A DNA stretch of 64,000 nucleotides from Macrothele yani (lineage: Eukaryota > Arthropoda > Arachnida > Araneae > Macrothelidae), in the NCBI GenBank assembly GCA_039090855.1, contig CM076999.1:115877072-115941071 (forward strand). The letters run 5' to 3'. Under the pieces are notes generated by a model. The model had not been told where the DNA came from. It was given only the letters and a program-made list of their open reading frames with translations, and made no database searches. Each line of letters starts with the position of its first letter. The stretch's first letter is position 1. A program made the translations under genes and the position numbers. Shown here piece after piece: positions 22,053 through 32,254 of the stretch.

Positions 22053-23800
22053 CAGGGTAGTTCAAAATGATTCATCTGATTTCAGAAGAGTATAATTCCA
22101 TTTATGGATGCGTGATGCCAAAATACGTAATACTGGTCTATGTCTTGATGATATCCGTGTATGCAGATTGCTGTATGCTGAGGACACAATCCTGTTGGCA
22201 GAGAGCAAAAGTGAGTTGCAAAATATGTTGTCCCAGATGTACAAAGTTTGCATGAAATTCAAACAGTATAAATAAGGGGAAAACCAAAGTTATGGTTTTT
22301 GAGCAAGGAATTGGTAGTACTGAATGTAATACATATGTCTAAATGGCACAGTGATTGACCAGGTGAATGAGTTTGTGTATTTAGGAAGCATGTTTGACAG
22401 AGAGAACAAATTGGATGGTGAAATTAGTAGGCGAGTGCATTCTTCTTTGAAAGTCATAGCTGCCTTGGGAGGTTTTCACAAGAATGATGGATTCTGAAGA
22501 GAGTCCCGCATGGCTGTATATGAAAGTGTAATTGTTCCGACTCTGGGTGCTACAGAAGAAACATAGGAGTTGTTTGTGTGCTGGAGAAATTTGTTACTTA
22601 TGGGGGGTTTGTGGCAAGACTTGTTCTGACTGTGTGAGGAATGAAGATGTGTTGCAGTTGTGTAAATTGAAGCAAAATATTGTTAGCAAGGTGGAGACTA
22701 ATATGTTTCGGTGGTTTGGGCATGTTGGAAGAATGAGTGATGAGATGCTTACTGAGAAAATCTTTTTAGCCCAAGTGGCAGGAAGTAAAGGCAAAGGAAG
22801 ACCAAGGAAGTCATGGGAGGATCAGATTCAGGAGTGTGTGCATGAGTATGAAATATAGATCTTGTGTGCGTCGTGTGATGGATGTCAATGAAGCTCGAGT
22901 TGTATGTCAAGATCGCTGTAAATGGAGAAGTTTGATATGGCAGCAGTAAGTAAATAATCAGCTAAATATTATCTGGTAGTTTGTTTTTTCTTTGTGGAGC
23001 TAACCTCAGAATCCCAGAGAGCAGCTTAGTGATATGTATATATATATATGTATAATTCCATACCTATCAACAGTGTATGGGTGGGCATACACCAAGGAAG
23101 AGGAAATCTCAGAGTTTTAGTAGGTCATCATAAGAGGGCATCACTGTCACTGTGGGGCCACCTCATTAGCATTGTGCTGCTCACCATTTCCTCAACGAAA
23201 TGCTCCCTTGCCATTGGGCTGGTTGCAGTGGATCCCATGACTTAGTGCTCTCCAGTTGGTCACTTAAGTCAGTGTAACTTACACCGTGCAAATTCTTCTT
23301 TTGGGGATATGTTAAGAAAACTGTGTACATGCCACCATTGCGTATGACCCTGGGTGAGCTCAAAAAATGCATTGTTACTGCGGTGGAGTCAGTGACAACG
23401 GACACACTGAAATGAGTGAACTTGCACATCAGAAAGGTTGCCTACAACCCTGGAGCTCATCCAGGGTTGTAGGTAATGGTGGCATGTACACAGTATTCTT
23501 AACATACCCCCAAACGAAGAAGTTGCATGGTGTAAACTCCAGTGACCTAGGTGGCCAGCTGTGTAGAGCACCAGGTCATGGGGTCCACTGCGACCAATCC
23601 AATGGCAAGGCAGCACTTCATTGAGGAAACGGTGAACAGCACAATGCCAATGAGGCTGCCCCACAACGAGAGACCTCTCATGGTTACCTACTAAAACTCG
23701 GAGATTTCCTCCTTCGTTTGGTGTATGCCAAAGCCATACACGGTTGATAGTATGGAATGATGCTCTTCTGAAATCGGATTAATCATTTTGAATTACCTTG
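22053..23800. mobile_element. Palindromic mariner-like element carrying a nested LINE
   Basis: Terminal repeats CAGGGTAGTTCAAAATGATT (left) and the complement of the right end (AATCATTTTGAATTACCTTG) are flanked by TA (22051-22052 and 23801-23802). After removing the LINE at 22102-23049, the left arm (to about 23390) and right arm (about 23455-23800) are inverted copies of the same transposase 3' portion. Both encode VHRFLNEVLPCHWIGRSGPH and FGGML/FGGYVK-type sequence typical of a mariner-like (IS630/Tc1) C-terminus. Intact catalytic sequence is absent, so it is a non-autonomous foldback derivative. Confidence 0.78.
22102..23049 (+). mobile_element. Non-LTR retrotransposon (LINE), 5'-truncated
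   Basis: Encodes the C-terminal part of a reverse transcriptase with frame breaks: LLYAEDTILLAESKSELQ (a degraded FADD-box region), INKGKTKVMVFEQG, FVYLGSMFDRENKLDGEISR, RWFGHVGRMSDEMLTEKIF and GKGRPRKSWEDQIQECVHE. The 3' tail is a TA/TG repeat (23034-23050). The 12-bp duplication GTATAATTCCAT (22090-22101 and 23050-23061) marks insertion into the mariner-like element. Same family as 56772-57960 on the other strand. Confidence 0.87.
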
Positions 23801-23802
23801 TA

Positions 23803-23860
23803 TGTATCATCATCAACCATTATCAATCTACTGCCAAGTGAATGTCTCCAAGATACAGAG
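23803..23860 (-). mobile_element. LINE 3'-end fragment (second LINE family)
   Basis: ATCATCATCAACCATTATCA and the following ATCTACTGCCAAG match the 3' end of the LINE at 46486-47080 in the same orientation. Only about 50 bp remain. Confidence 0.5.
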
Positions 23861-23983
23861 TAGAACCCTGTTTATACGTTCCTCAAAAACCCCATTTGTA
23901 TGTTTCTCACCTATATGTTTTTCTCACTTAAACATAAGATGTTGCTGGTCCAAATATTCTGAATTAATCACACAACAAATATG

Positions 23984-25973
23984 AAGGTCGGTCAATAAGT
24001 AACCTTGGACCTTTGGCTTTAGAGATAAGTCACTCAATGTAGGATCCATTGGCTTCACTACATTGCAGCCAACATTGTTTCCATGACAAGGTAAAGCACA
24101 ATCGCCTGTAACTCCCCAGTTTTCAAAGGTTGAATCGTGAAAGTTGGTGGGTAGCAACCTTGGACCTTTGGCTTTAGAGATAAGTCACTCAATGTAGGAT
24201 CCATTGGCTTCACTACATTGCAGCCAACGTTGTTTCCATGACAAGGTAAAGCACAATCGCCTGTAACTCTCCAGTTTTCAAAGGTTGAATCGTGAAAGTT
24301 GGTGGGTAGCAACCTTGGACCTTTTGGCTTTAGAGATAAGTCACTCAATGTAGGATCCATTGGCTTCACTACATTGTAGCCAACATTGTTTCCATGGCAA
24401 GGTAAAGCACAATCGCCTGTAACTCTCCAGTTTTCAAAGGTTGAATCGTGAAAGTTGGTGGGTAGCAACCTTGGACCTTTGGCTTTAGAGATAAGTCACT
24501 CAATGTAGGATCCATTGGCTTCACTACATTGCAACCAACGTTGTTTCCATGACAAGGTAAAGCACAATCGCCTGTAACTCTCCAGTTTTCAAAGGTTGAA
24601 TCGTGAAAGTTGGTGGGTAGTAACCTTGGACCTTTTGGCTTTAGAGATAAGTCACTCAATGTAGGATCCATTGGCTTCACTACATTGCAGCCAACATTGT
24701 TTCCATGGCAAGGTAAAGCACAATCGCCTGTAACTCTCCAGTTTTCAAAGGTTGAATCGTGAAAGTTGGTGGGTAGCAACCTTGGACATTTGGCTTTAGA
24801 GATAAGTCCCTCAATGTAGGATCCATTGGCTTCACTACATTGCAGCCAACATTGTTTCCATGACAAGAATGCACGTTGGTAAAACTTAGGAGGTTGGTCA
24901 TCACACCACTTCCTGACACACGCAAAGAGTTCTGCATCACTCTGAAATGCTTTCCCATGTAGATGTGCCTTCTGACGGCCAAACAGATAAAAATCTGATG
25001 GTGCCAAGTCTGGGCTGTACATTGGTTGTGGCACTAGCATCCAGCCCAGTCGAGTCACTTTCTGCACTGTTGCTGTGCAGTGTGCGGTCTCGCATTATTG
25101 TGATGCAGTTTGATGTCCCCGGCTTGCAAGTGTGGTCTTTTAGTTCTGATGGCACACCTCAGCTTCTCCAAGGATGAACAATAACACCCTTTGGTGATGG
25201 TGGTCCCACTTTCCAGGAAGTTGATGCTTTGAAGATAAAAAAAAAAAAGATGTGGCCAATTTGTTTGATGACCTTGAAAGTCGTGGCTTCTTCTTCTGCA
25301 GTGATCCCACATGCTTCCACTCCATTGACTGACGTTTGCTCTTTGGGTCATAATGAAACAGACAATTGTGTCATCACTCCATGAAAACATTGTGGAAAGT
25401 CGCCAGCAAAATGTTCAAGCAGATCGTCACACACCTCTTTCTGAATTCTCTTCATCTCTTTTGTGAGGAGCCGTAGTACCCAACAAGCACACATTTCCCG
25501 GTATCCTAAGCGTTCTACCACTGTTTAAACACTTCCCTTTGACATGCCAAGGCGGTCCATAAGTTCGAAAGTGGTGATGCAACTGTTATCCTGAATCAGC
25601 TTCTCAATGGCTTCCTCAGTTGTAGTGGTTGTCACAGTGGTCGATCTGTTGCATCGTGGTTAACCTGAATGCTAAAATCCACTGCAGCACATTACTGCGA
25701 TCCATTGTTGCCTCACAATACACTGGCAACAATTGTCTGTGGATCAATATAGCTGAGCTATACCCAGATTTGTAGAGAAACTCAATTATTGACCGTTGAC
25801 GTAGTAGGGTGTCCATTTCACCATCCATTATGCTTCACCTGCTAAGAGAAGAAACAACTGTTAATGATCATTTGGAAGCTAACAGAATGAAGGTCCTACC
25901 CACCAACTTTCATGATTCAACCTTTGTAAACTGGGGAGTTACAGGTGATTGTGCGTTACTTATTGACTGACTT
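23984..25973 (-). mobile_element. Mariner element with tandemly repeated 3' end
   Basis: Inverted ends GTCGGTCAATAAGTAAC (left) and the complement of GTTACTTATTGACTGAC (right). On the - strand from 25828: MDGEMDTLLRQRSIIEFLYK, TTEEAIEKLIQDN, a FELMDRLGMSKGSV helix-turn-helix, GDFPQCFHG..., HHNNARPHTAQQ (second Asp replaced by Asn) and MYSPDLAPSDFYLFGRQK with the third Asp. Several stops and a poly-A/T insertion near 25245 break it. The C-terminal and subterminal sequence is repeated six times at 24001-24870. Confidence 0.88.
24001..24870 (-). repeat. Tandem array, 154-156-bp unit, six copies, within a mariner
   Basis: Unit starts (ACCTTGGACCTTTGGCTTTA) near 24001, 24155, 24311, 24467, 24622 and 24778. 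Each unit holds the last coding residues of the transposase (LSWKQCWLQCSEANG-like) plus the inner terminal repeat (CACAATCGCCTGTAACT). Units of 156 bp are 52 codons, so the transposase frame stays open across several copies (24369-25067). Copies are nearly identical, so the amplification is recent relative to the decayed transposase. Confidence 0.9.
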
Positions 25974-25975
25974 TT

Positions 25976-26350
25976 GGAAATGCAAGTTGAAGGTTTGCAT
26001 ACTCTAGTTACGTACAGAAATTAAGAAACACAGAATCACTTTCAACCATTCATTGATCACTGTAAATGATTGCATTGCAGCAAGACTGGTTTCGAGATTT
26101 GGGTTTACAAGTTCTTCATTACAGTTGTTGCCAAACTAGAGCAGTGGTTTTCAAATTATGGGGCTAAAATGAGGACCATCAGTATTGTAATTTGAAGAGT
26201 TAGATATTTCAGTGATTTCACTTAAAAATGTGAAGCCCATTGTTTACAAAAGGAACCATTTTCACTAGAAAAAGAACTATTTCACACCATTTCATAGTTT
26301 TCATTTTCCATCCTTGGGTGTATAAGTTGGACGCCAAAAAAATTTCTCTT
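25976..26350. other. Intron 2 sequence without recognised genes
   Basis: No family signature or open frame was seen. Confidence 0.45.
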
Positions 26351-26353
26351 GCA

Positions 26354-26730
26354 GTGCAGCGGGTGGTCTAGTGGTCAACAATCGTGACTACCACAGAGAA
26401 AACCTCAGATTCGATCCCAGGCTAGTTCAAACGCTTGAACCACTAAATATCCGCAGTGCTTCAGATGGGCACGTTAAGCTAACGGACCCCGGGTACTAGC
26501 CCCCGGTAATAAATAAGGGAGTCTTCCTCTCCCTTTCTACCTCGCTTCCGTGTAACTTTCCTATCCGGTACTATAGCCCAAATCTCCTAGCTTCCTATTT
26601 CTAAGGGTTGTTTAAGACCTAGGGTCAGACACTCCCTTCCTAAAATCCTCTACATATGATCTGATCTGAATTCCTCGTGTAATTCTTTTTTCTCATGATA
26701 TTCTCTCCATCTGTTATTGTTAAGACAATG
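26354..26730 (+). mobile_element. tRNA-derived SINE, second family (B)
   Basis: Begins with a tRNA-like head different from family A: A-box-like GTGGTCTAGTGGTCAA and B-box GATTCGATCCC, about 37 bases apart. It is followed by a body with CGGACCCCGGGTACTAG and a pyrimidine-rich stretch, and an uncertain end. Only one copy is seen in the window, so family status rests on the promoter boxes. Confidence 0.6.
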
Positions 26731-26789
26731 AGGAAAGGAAGTGGCATTTCTCGTTGGCTGCAGATGCTTCCCTTATGTCTCATACACAT

Positions 26790-27560
26790 ATATTCAACAC
26801 TGTACAGTAGTGGCATGCGATAGGATGAATAGAAGCAGGACCAGGTTGCAAAGGATTTGAAAATCCACCCCAGAGTAGTTTCACAGTTATGGCAGCAATT
26901 CAGCTACATCAGTGGGATGTCACAAAGGACTGTCCAAGGCATACAACACCTTGTGTGGACTGTTATGTCACTTTAACTGCTTGGGGTCATAGGTCCTATA
27001 CAGCCCGATAATTCTCGTTGGAGCTTTCCACTGCCACTGAGACTACGGTATCATGAAAAATGTTATATAAAAGACACAATATAATTGGCCTTTATGCCAA
27101 GAGACTCGCGGTTTGTGTCCCACTAACTGCATCTCACAGGAAAGCTTGCTTGAACTGGAATGTGCAACATCGTTCCTAGAGCCCAGGCAAGTGGGTCGAT
27201 GTTCTTTTTACAGACAAGTCCAGATTTAGTCTACAAATGGATTCTCATCATAGCATTTCATCTGGAGGGAACAGGGAACCCATAATAATCCTGCCAAACA
27301 CCCACGAACAATACTAGAGTCCTAGAGTCCTATATAAAACTTTTGGGGGCGCTGTTGGGCATCAGTTTCTTTTAGTGAATGCTAATGCTCAGCAGCACTG
27401 ACTCAGCTTGTTTATGATTTCCTACAGAGAGAGGATATTTGGCATATTGACTGGCCAACCAGGTCTTTGGACTCCCTATAGAGCATGCCTGGGATGACAT
27501 GTAGCAGTTCATCTACCCCCTCCCAGAACCCTTTCTGAGATATGTACCACCCTCATCAAG
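26790..27560 (+). pseudogene. Tc1-family transposase pseudogene
   Basis: Degraded frames give LTASHRKACLNWNVQH, then VDVLFTDKSRFSLQMDSHH (first catalytic Asp; Glu of DES changed to Lys), and later DIWHIDWPTRSLDSL and SIEHAWDD, corresponding to the WPARSPDLNPIEHLWD block. Several shifts. The tail of the element continues into the tandem array at 27560-27985. Confidence 0.75.
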
Positions 27561-27985
27561 GAATGGAACTCTTTGGCTCCAGAGTTCAACAACAACCTGG
27601 TAAGGAGTACGTTTATCACTGAGAGTTGTATGTTCGTATGAGGTGATCACATTATTAAGACATTTTGGGGAATTCTTTGGCTCCAGAGTTCATCAACAAC
27701 CCGGTGATGAGTATGTATCATCGCTGTGAGAGTTGTCTGTCTGTACGAGGTGATCACATTCCTTACTAAGACATTTTTAGGAATTCTTTGGCTCCAGAGT
27801 TTATCAACAACCTGGTGATGAGTATGTATCGTTGTTGTGAGAGTTGTCTGTCCATACGAGGTGATCACATTCCTTACTAAGACATTTTTAGGAATTCTTT
27901 GGCTCCAGAGTTCATCAACAACCCGGTGATGAGTATTTATCATCGTTGTGAGAGTTGTCTGTCCATACGAAGTGATCACATTCCT
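27560..27985. repeat. Tandem array of a Tc1 tail, about 111-bp unit, four copies
   Basis: The motif CTTTGGCTCCAGAGTTCA recurs near 27570, 27675, 27786 and 27897, each followed by GGTGATGAGTATGTATC-like sequence and GAGGTGATCACATT. A fifth related unit lies at 28622-28745, beyond a MITE insertion. The array is the last coding part and end of the Tc1 relic. Confidence 0.83.
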
Positions 27986-27989
27986 TACT

Positions 27990-28625
27990 AGTGTTTCCCC
28001 TACAGCCTTTTGATTGGGCGGCCCGCCCAGTTAATTTTGTCTGCCGCCTGGTTATATTTCCCGTAATGAATATTTTCGTATTGCACATAATAGTAAGAAT
28101 GGAAAACTTAATCCCACATACACCATCAGTGTTGAAGAAAACTGGCTGAAATCTGTGTCATCATCATGGTGGCACAGTGGTCTAAGCGCTGGCTTATGAC
28201 TATTCATCCGAGAAGAGTCCAGGTTCGAATCCCGGTGAGGCATGGATGTTGTGTTTGTCTTACGGCACTGGCTGTCTCCCTTTCCTGGAACCAGTGGCAC
28301 CAAATTAGAGACAAGCAATTGCTTATAGCCTGTTGAGTTGCTCACAGTGGTCGTTAAACCTTCAATCTATAAAAAAAAAATCTGTGTTGAATATGATTTG
28401 TTAGTAAATACTCATTTTTTAACCATTTTTGTACAATTTTCTAACTTTATCATGTTATGCTACATTAATGCCTACCACACTGCTAAAGATGTTTAATAAG
28501 TATAATAATGTTAAGTAAAATACTTTTTTTTTTTTTTTTCGATTGAGAAAGGGGTCGTTAAAAGTACCACCCAGCTCAAATTTCTTGCCACCTGGCTGTA
28601 GAAAAATTCCAAGGAGAGCACTGCT
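27990..28625. mobile_element. hAT-type MITE interrupted by a SINE
   Basis: Left end GTGTTTCCCCTACAGCC and the complement of the right end (CAGTGCTCTCCTTGGAA, CTACAGCC). Flanks CCTTACTA (left) and GCTAACTA (right) look like a mutated 8-bp duplication of the array unit CCTTACTAAGAC. A family A SINE lies inside at 28165-28379. No coding capacity. Confidence 0.65.
28165..28379 (+). mobile_element. tRNA-derived SINE (family A)
   Basis: GGTGGCACAGTGGTCTAAGC head, B box GGTTCGAATCC, body with several substitutions, A-run tail at 28370-28379. Inserted into the MITE at 27990-28625. Confidence 0.88.
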
Positions 28626-28745
28626 AACTAAGACAATTTTAGGAATTTTTTGGCTTCAGATTTCAACAACCTGGTGATGAGTATGCATTGTTATGAGAGT
28701 TGTCAGTCCGTACAAGATGATCACATTTTTTATTAAGACATTTTT

Positions 28746-29190
28746 AGGTTATGTTGTTACATCCCACCTTGGTGATATTTGTGGATGTGACCCTATATAT
28801 GCAAAATGTGTACATATTTGTCTGTTATAAAATGTTTATTGTTCTTATGATGGTCTCTTGACATGGTAGACATCTTTAGCTGTGCTGTTACATGGGTTTT
28901 TTTTTTTTTCTTTTTATTCCTACAAATGCCTTCTAGATTTTAGTTTTGGTCACCAGTGTATTTATGTTGTCTCTGGCAAAAAAAAAAAACAATTTTACTA
29001 AGAGTTTCATCTCTGGAAATAAATCGTCATGATCATTATCACGAAAACATTACAGGTTTGACATTTTTGTAAAAAGGGTATTACTGGTCACTGAATAATT
29101 AAATTAGGAATTAGATGGTGAAATATTAGAATTGTTCTGTGCTGTGTACTGCACTATTTTGATGTGCATTAATTAATAGCTCCCCTGTTT
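28746..29190. other. Intron 2 sequence without recognised genes
   Basis: Contains T and A runs (28897-28910, 28978-28990). No supported feature. Confidence 0.45.
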
Positions 29191-29194
29191 TACA

Positions 29195-30467
29195 TAGCTT
29201 GTCCCAAAATAACTGAGAATGTTTTCTGAAAATAATGTGTAATACTGCATTAGACCTTGGCATAAGTCTCGAAAAAACTGTAGTCTTTGTAGCAACAGTA
29301 GCAACCGGCCACACCTAGTTATCACGCATGCGTTGTTTGTCGTGTGCGATTTAATAAGTGCTGTTTTGTGAACCCCTAACAAGTATTTTTGTGCTGTGAT
29401 TTTTCTAAAAACTGGATGTGAAAGAAGAACAAAGATGCACCATGAAATTTTGCTGTCAACTTAGGAAGTCTGTTTGATAGACTTTTTGTCTTATGCAAGA
29501 GGCTTATAAAGATAAATGTCTAGGAAAATCAAAAATTTACAGATGGCATAAAGAATTTATGGATGGTCGTGAGTCAGCGGCTTTAATCGCGCATGAAGGA
29601 AGACCTTCAACGAGTGTTACAGAGGTTAACATCAATACAACAGGTGTTATTATACAGGAAGGCAGACTCCTATCAATTAGGGATGTTGAAAATATGGTTC
29701 ACATCTCAAAATCATCGATTCACTGAATTTTAGCCAAGCATTTTGGGCATGAAACGAATTTGTTCATCTTGGATTCCCCATTTCTTTTCATGTTGGCCCA
29801 ACGCAAAGCCACACATGGTCAGTTCTGTGTTTCTTATCTGGAGAAAATGAATATTAAGTTGATACCCCAACCTGCATATAGTCCAGACTTGTCACCACAT
29901 GACCTCCGGTTGTTCCCTATTTTAAAAAGACGTTATGGGGATGACAATTTAAGACTGATCAGCAACTTACTACAGCTGCGCAGGGATGTTTCAATATCAT
30001 GAATATTAAGTAGATGCCCTAACCTGCATATAGTCCAGACTTGTCACCATGTGACTTCTGGTTGATACCCATTTTAAAAAAGACATTACGGGGTCGACAA
30101 TTTGAGACTGATCAGCAACTTACTACAGCTGCACAGGGATGTTTCAGTAGCATGAATATTAAGTTGATGCCCCAAACTGCATATAGTCCAGACTTGTCAC
30201 CACGTGACTTCTGGTTGTTCCCATTTTAAAAAGACATTACAGGGACGACAATTTGAGGCCGATCAGTAACTTATTACAGCTGCATTGAGGTGCTTCAACA
30301 GCATTTCAGAAGAATTCCAGAAGACATTCAAAAAGTGGGAGGAACATTGGCACAACCTATATTCTATACAAAGAACAGTATTTTGAAAAAGATGACCACT
30401 TCCTTAATGATTAAGGTAGACATATTTTTTTTTTATAAAAACATTCCGAGTTGTTTTGGGATAACCT
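29195..30467 (+). mobile_element. Mariner element with internal tandem duplication, ending near exon 3
   Basis: Inverted ends: TCCCAAAATAACTGAGAATG at 29202 and the complement of CATTCCGAGTTGTTTTGGGA near 30442. The coding part reads YKDKCLGKSKIYRWHKEFMD, GRPSTSVTEVNINT and MVHISKSSIH (helix-turn-helix), then after a deletion of the first catalytic regions jumps to IKLIPQPAYSPDLSPHD. That block (third catalytic Asp) is present three times at about 152-bp spacing (29847, 29999, 30152). The end lies about 60 bp before NTPCR exon 3. Confidence 0.85.
29847..30300 (+). repeat. Three tandem copies of the mariner YSPDLSP block
   Basis: Each unit begins ATGAATATTAAG and contains CATATAGTCCAGACTTGTCA, TTTAAAAA-ACGTTA and ATTTGAGACTGATCAGCAAC-like sequence, at 152-153-bp spacing. 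Copies differ by a few substitutions and 1-bp indels. Confidence 0.85.
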
Positions 30468-30526
30468 TTGTCGATGCTTATTGTTCATAAGTGACAAGAT
30501 AAATGTGTTTCTCATTTTGATTGCAG

Positions 30527-30617
30527 TGTTGAAGGTTCACGTGGCCCAAAAGTTGGAAAATATGCAGTTGATGTGCCATCGTTTGAACAGCTGGCTCTTC
30601 CAACTCTCAACATAAAT
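30527..30617 (+). CDS. NTPCR: NTPCR exon 3 (VGKYAVD to LALPTLN)
   Basis: Acceptor GATTGCAG|T, donor AAT|GTAAGTG. It completes Ser66 and encodes residues 67-96, with GPKVGKYAVDVPSFEQLALP. In the family this segment has the conserved VGxYxVDxxSFExLALP pattern. Length 91 bp, phase 2 in and 0 out. It is tightly framed by two mariner insertions, one ending about 60 bp upstream and one starting about 45 bp downstream, yet the exon and splice sites are intact. Confidence 0.95.
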
Positions 30618-30661
30618 GTAAGTGTATGTTATTAAAACTCGGAAGAAAATGTGTCTAATTA

Positions 30662-31810
30662 TTAGGTGTACAAAAAAGTTTGAAAGCGTTTCTTGTGTGA
30701 TGCATACCGCTAATTTACATATCTGACATTCCCCTGCAATGTAATGTGACCGCAGCTGGTCCAGAGTATAAAAAATGTGACACAGAAGTTTGCCCAACAG
30801 TCGAACGCAATTGCACATCGGTAGGTGAAAGATGATAAGCGAGACTGCATTTGTTATGAATTTCATTAAGGAAAAAGTGTTGCAAAAGCATATATATTGT
30901 GTCGAAAAGCACGTGTGAGTTTTGGTTTATACGGTTTAAAGCAGGTGATTTTGATGTTAGCGATCGAGAATGTAGCGGTGCCCTGCAGGAGGTTACATAT
31001 GAGGAACAACAAGCATTGCTGGATGAAGATTCGTCTCAAACACAAAAAAAAACCAACTAGCTGAACAACTGTGGGTAACTCAACAAACCATTTGCAATCA
31101 TTTATGTGCAACAGATTCAGACGGAAGGAAAATGGGTGCCACATGGCCTGAGCCAGAGGAACAAGGATGATAGTGTCATGAAGTGTTTGAATCTGTTGAA
31201 TAAACAACACAGAAAGTCTTTCCTGTGGAAAATCGTTACGGGTGATGAAAAGTGGATATGGTACGACAATCCCAAACGCAAAAAACACTGGGTAGACCCC
31301 GGTGAAACAACGACTTCAACACCGAAACACAATATTCACTCCAACAAAGTCCTTCTGTGCATCTGGTGGGATATGAAGGGTGTGCTCTATTATAAAGTAT
31401 TGGAACAGGATCAAACTGTTACTGCTGATCACTACAAGCAACAATTACTGTCATTGAACCAGGAAATCTGTTGGAAACATCCACCCACAGGCAAAGGATT
31501 GCGTCCCGTAAAATTACTGCATGACAATGCTAGGCCGCATGTCGCGAAATCGGTCGAGGAAACTTTATTGACCCTTGGCTGGGAAGTTTTGGAGCACACG
31601 TTGTATAGTCCCGACATAGCCCCTTCAGACTATCCATTTGTTCCAATCAATGCAACATGGTTTATCTGCTGTACGGTTCCGAGCATGTGACAAAGTACAA
31701 AAATGGGTTGACGACTTCATTGCGTCACACGACGAAGTATTCTTCATGGGTGGAATCCGTCAGCTTCCCGACTGATGGCGGAAGGTGTTTGATTCGTAAA
31801 GGTATTGTTG
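30662..31810 (+). pseudogene. Mariner transposase pseudogene (DD34D type)
   Basis: Left end TTAGGTGTACAAAAAAGTTT at 30662. The N-terminal part is in broken frames: FWFIRFKAGDFDVSDRECSG, VTYEEQQALLDEDSSQT. Then a 194-codon open stretch at 31106-31690 includes KWVPHGLSQRN, IVTGDEKWIWYDNPKRKKHW (first Asp), LLHDNARPHVAKS (second Asp) and TLYSPDIAPSDY (third Asp, 34 residues on). A frameshift near 31640 then puts the C-terminus (WVDDFIASHDEVFFMGGI) in another frame. No right inverted repeat was found. Confidence 0.88.
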
Positions 31811-32252
31811 TTCTCTCTCAAATTACATGTTGTGTTGTCTTAAAATGCTGTAGAACTTATTTGTATGCTTAATAATACAGCAGTTTTTAAAAATGTGGAA
31901 ATTTAATCCAATTTGATGACAACTATAAATATTTTGAACTCAGTAATAAGTAAGGTTACATTTTTTATCTTTCTTTACATGTTGCATTAAATGCATACAG
32001 TTCATGTATAAAATCTTTGCTTCAATGCTTAAGCTAATACCTTTACGAATCACAAAGTGTGAAATTAAATGTTTAGCTGTTAGCACATACAAGAGCTGAT
32101 AAGTAACTTTTAATGCCAATTTACAAAGATTGTGTTATAGTCACATATAAACATGTCAGGGCAGGGAATGTAAAAGACAAATCTTTTCTGCATGCCAAAT
32201 TGGTAAAGGTAAACCAACTTTTGGAAATTTTTTGTGAAAAATTCAGCATAAG
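31811..32252. other. Intron 3 sequence without recognised genes
   Basis: No supported feature. Confidence 0.45.
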
Positions 32253-32254
32253 TA

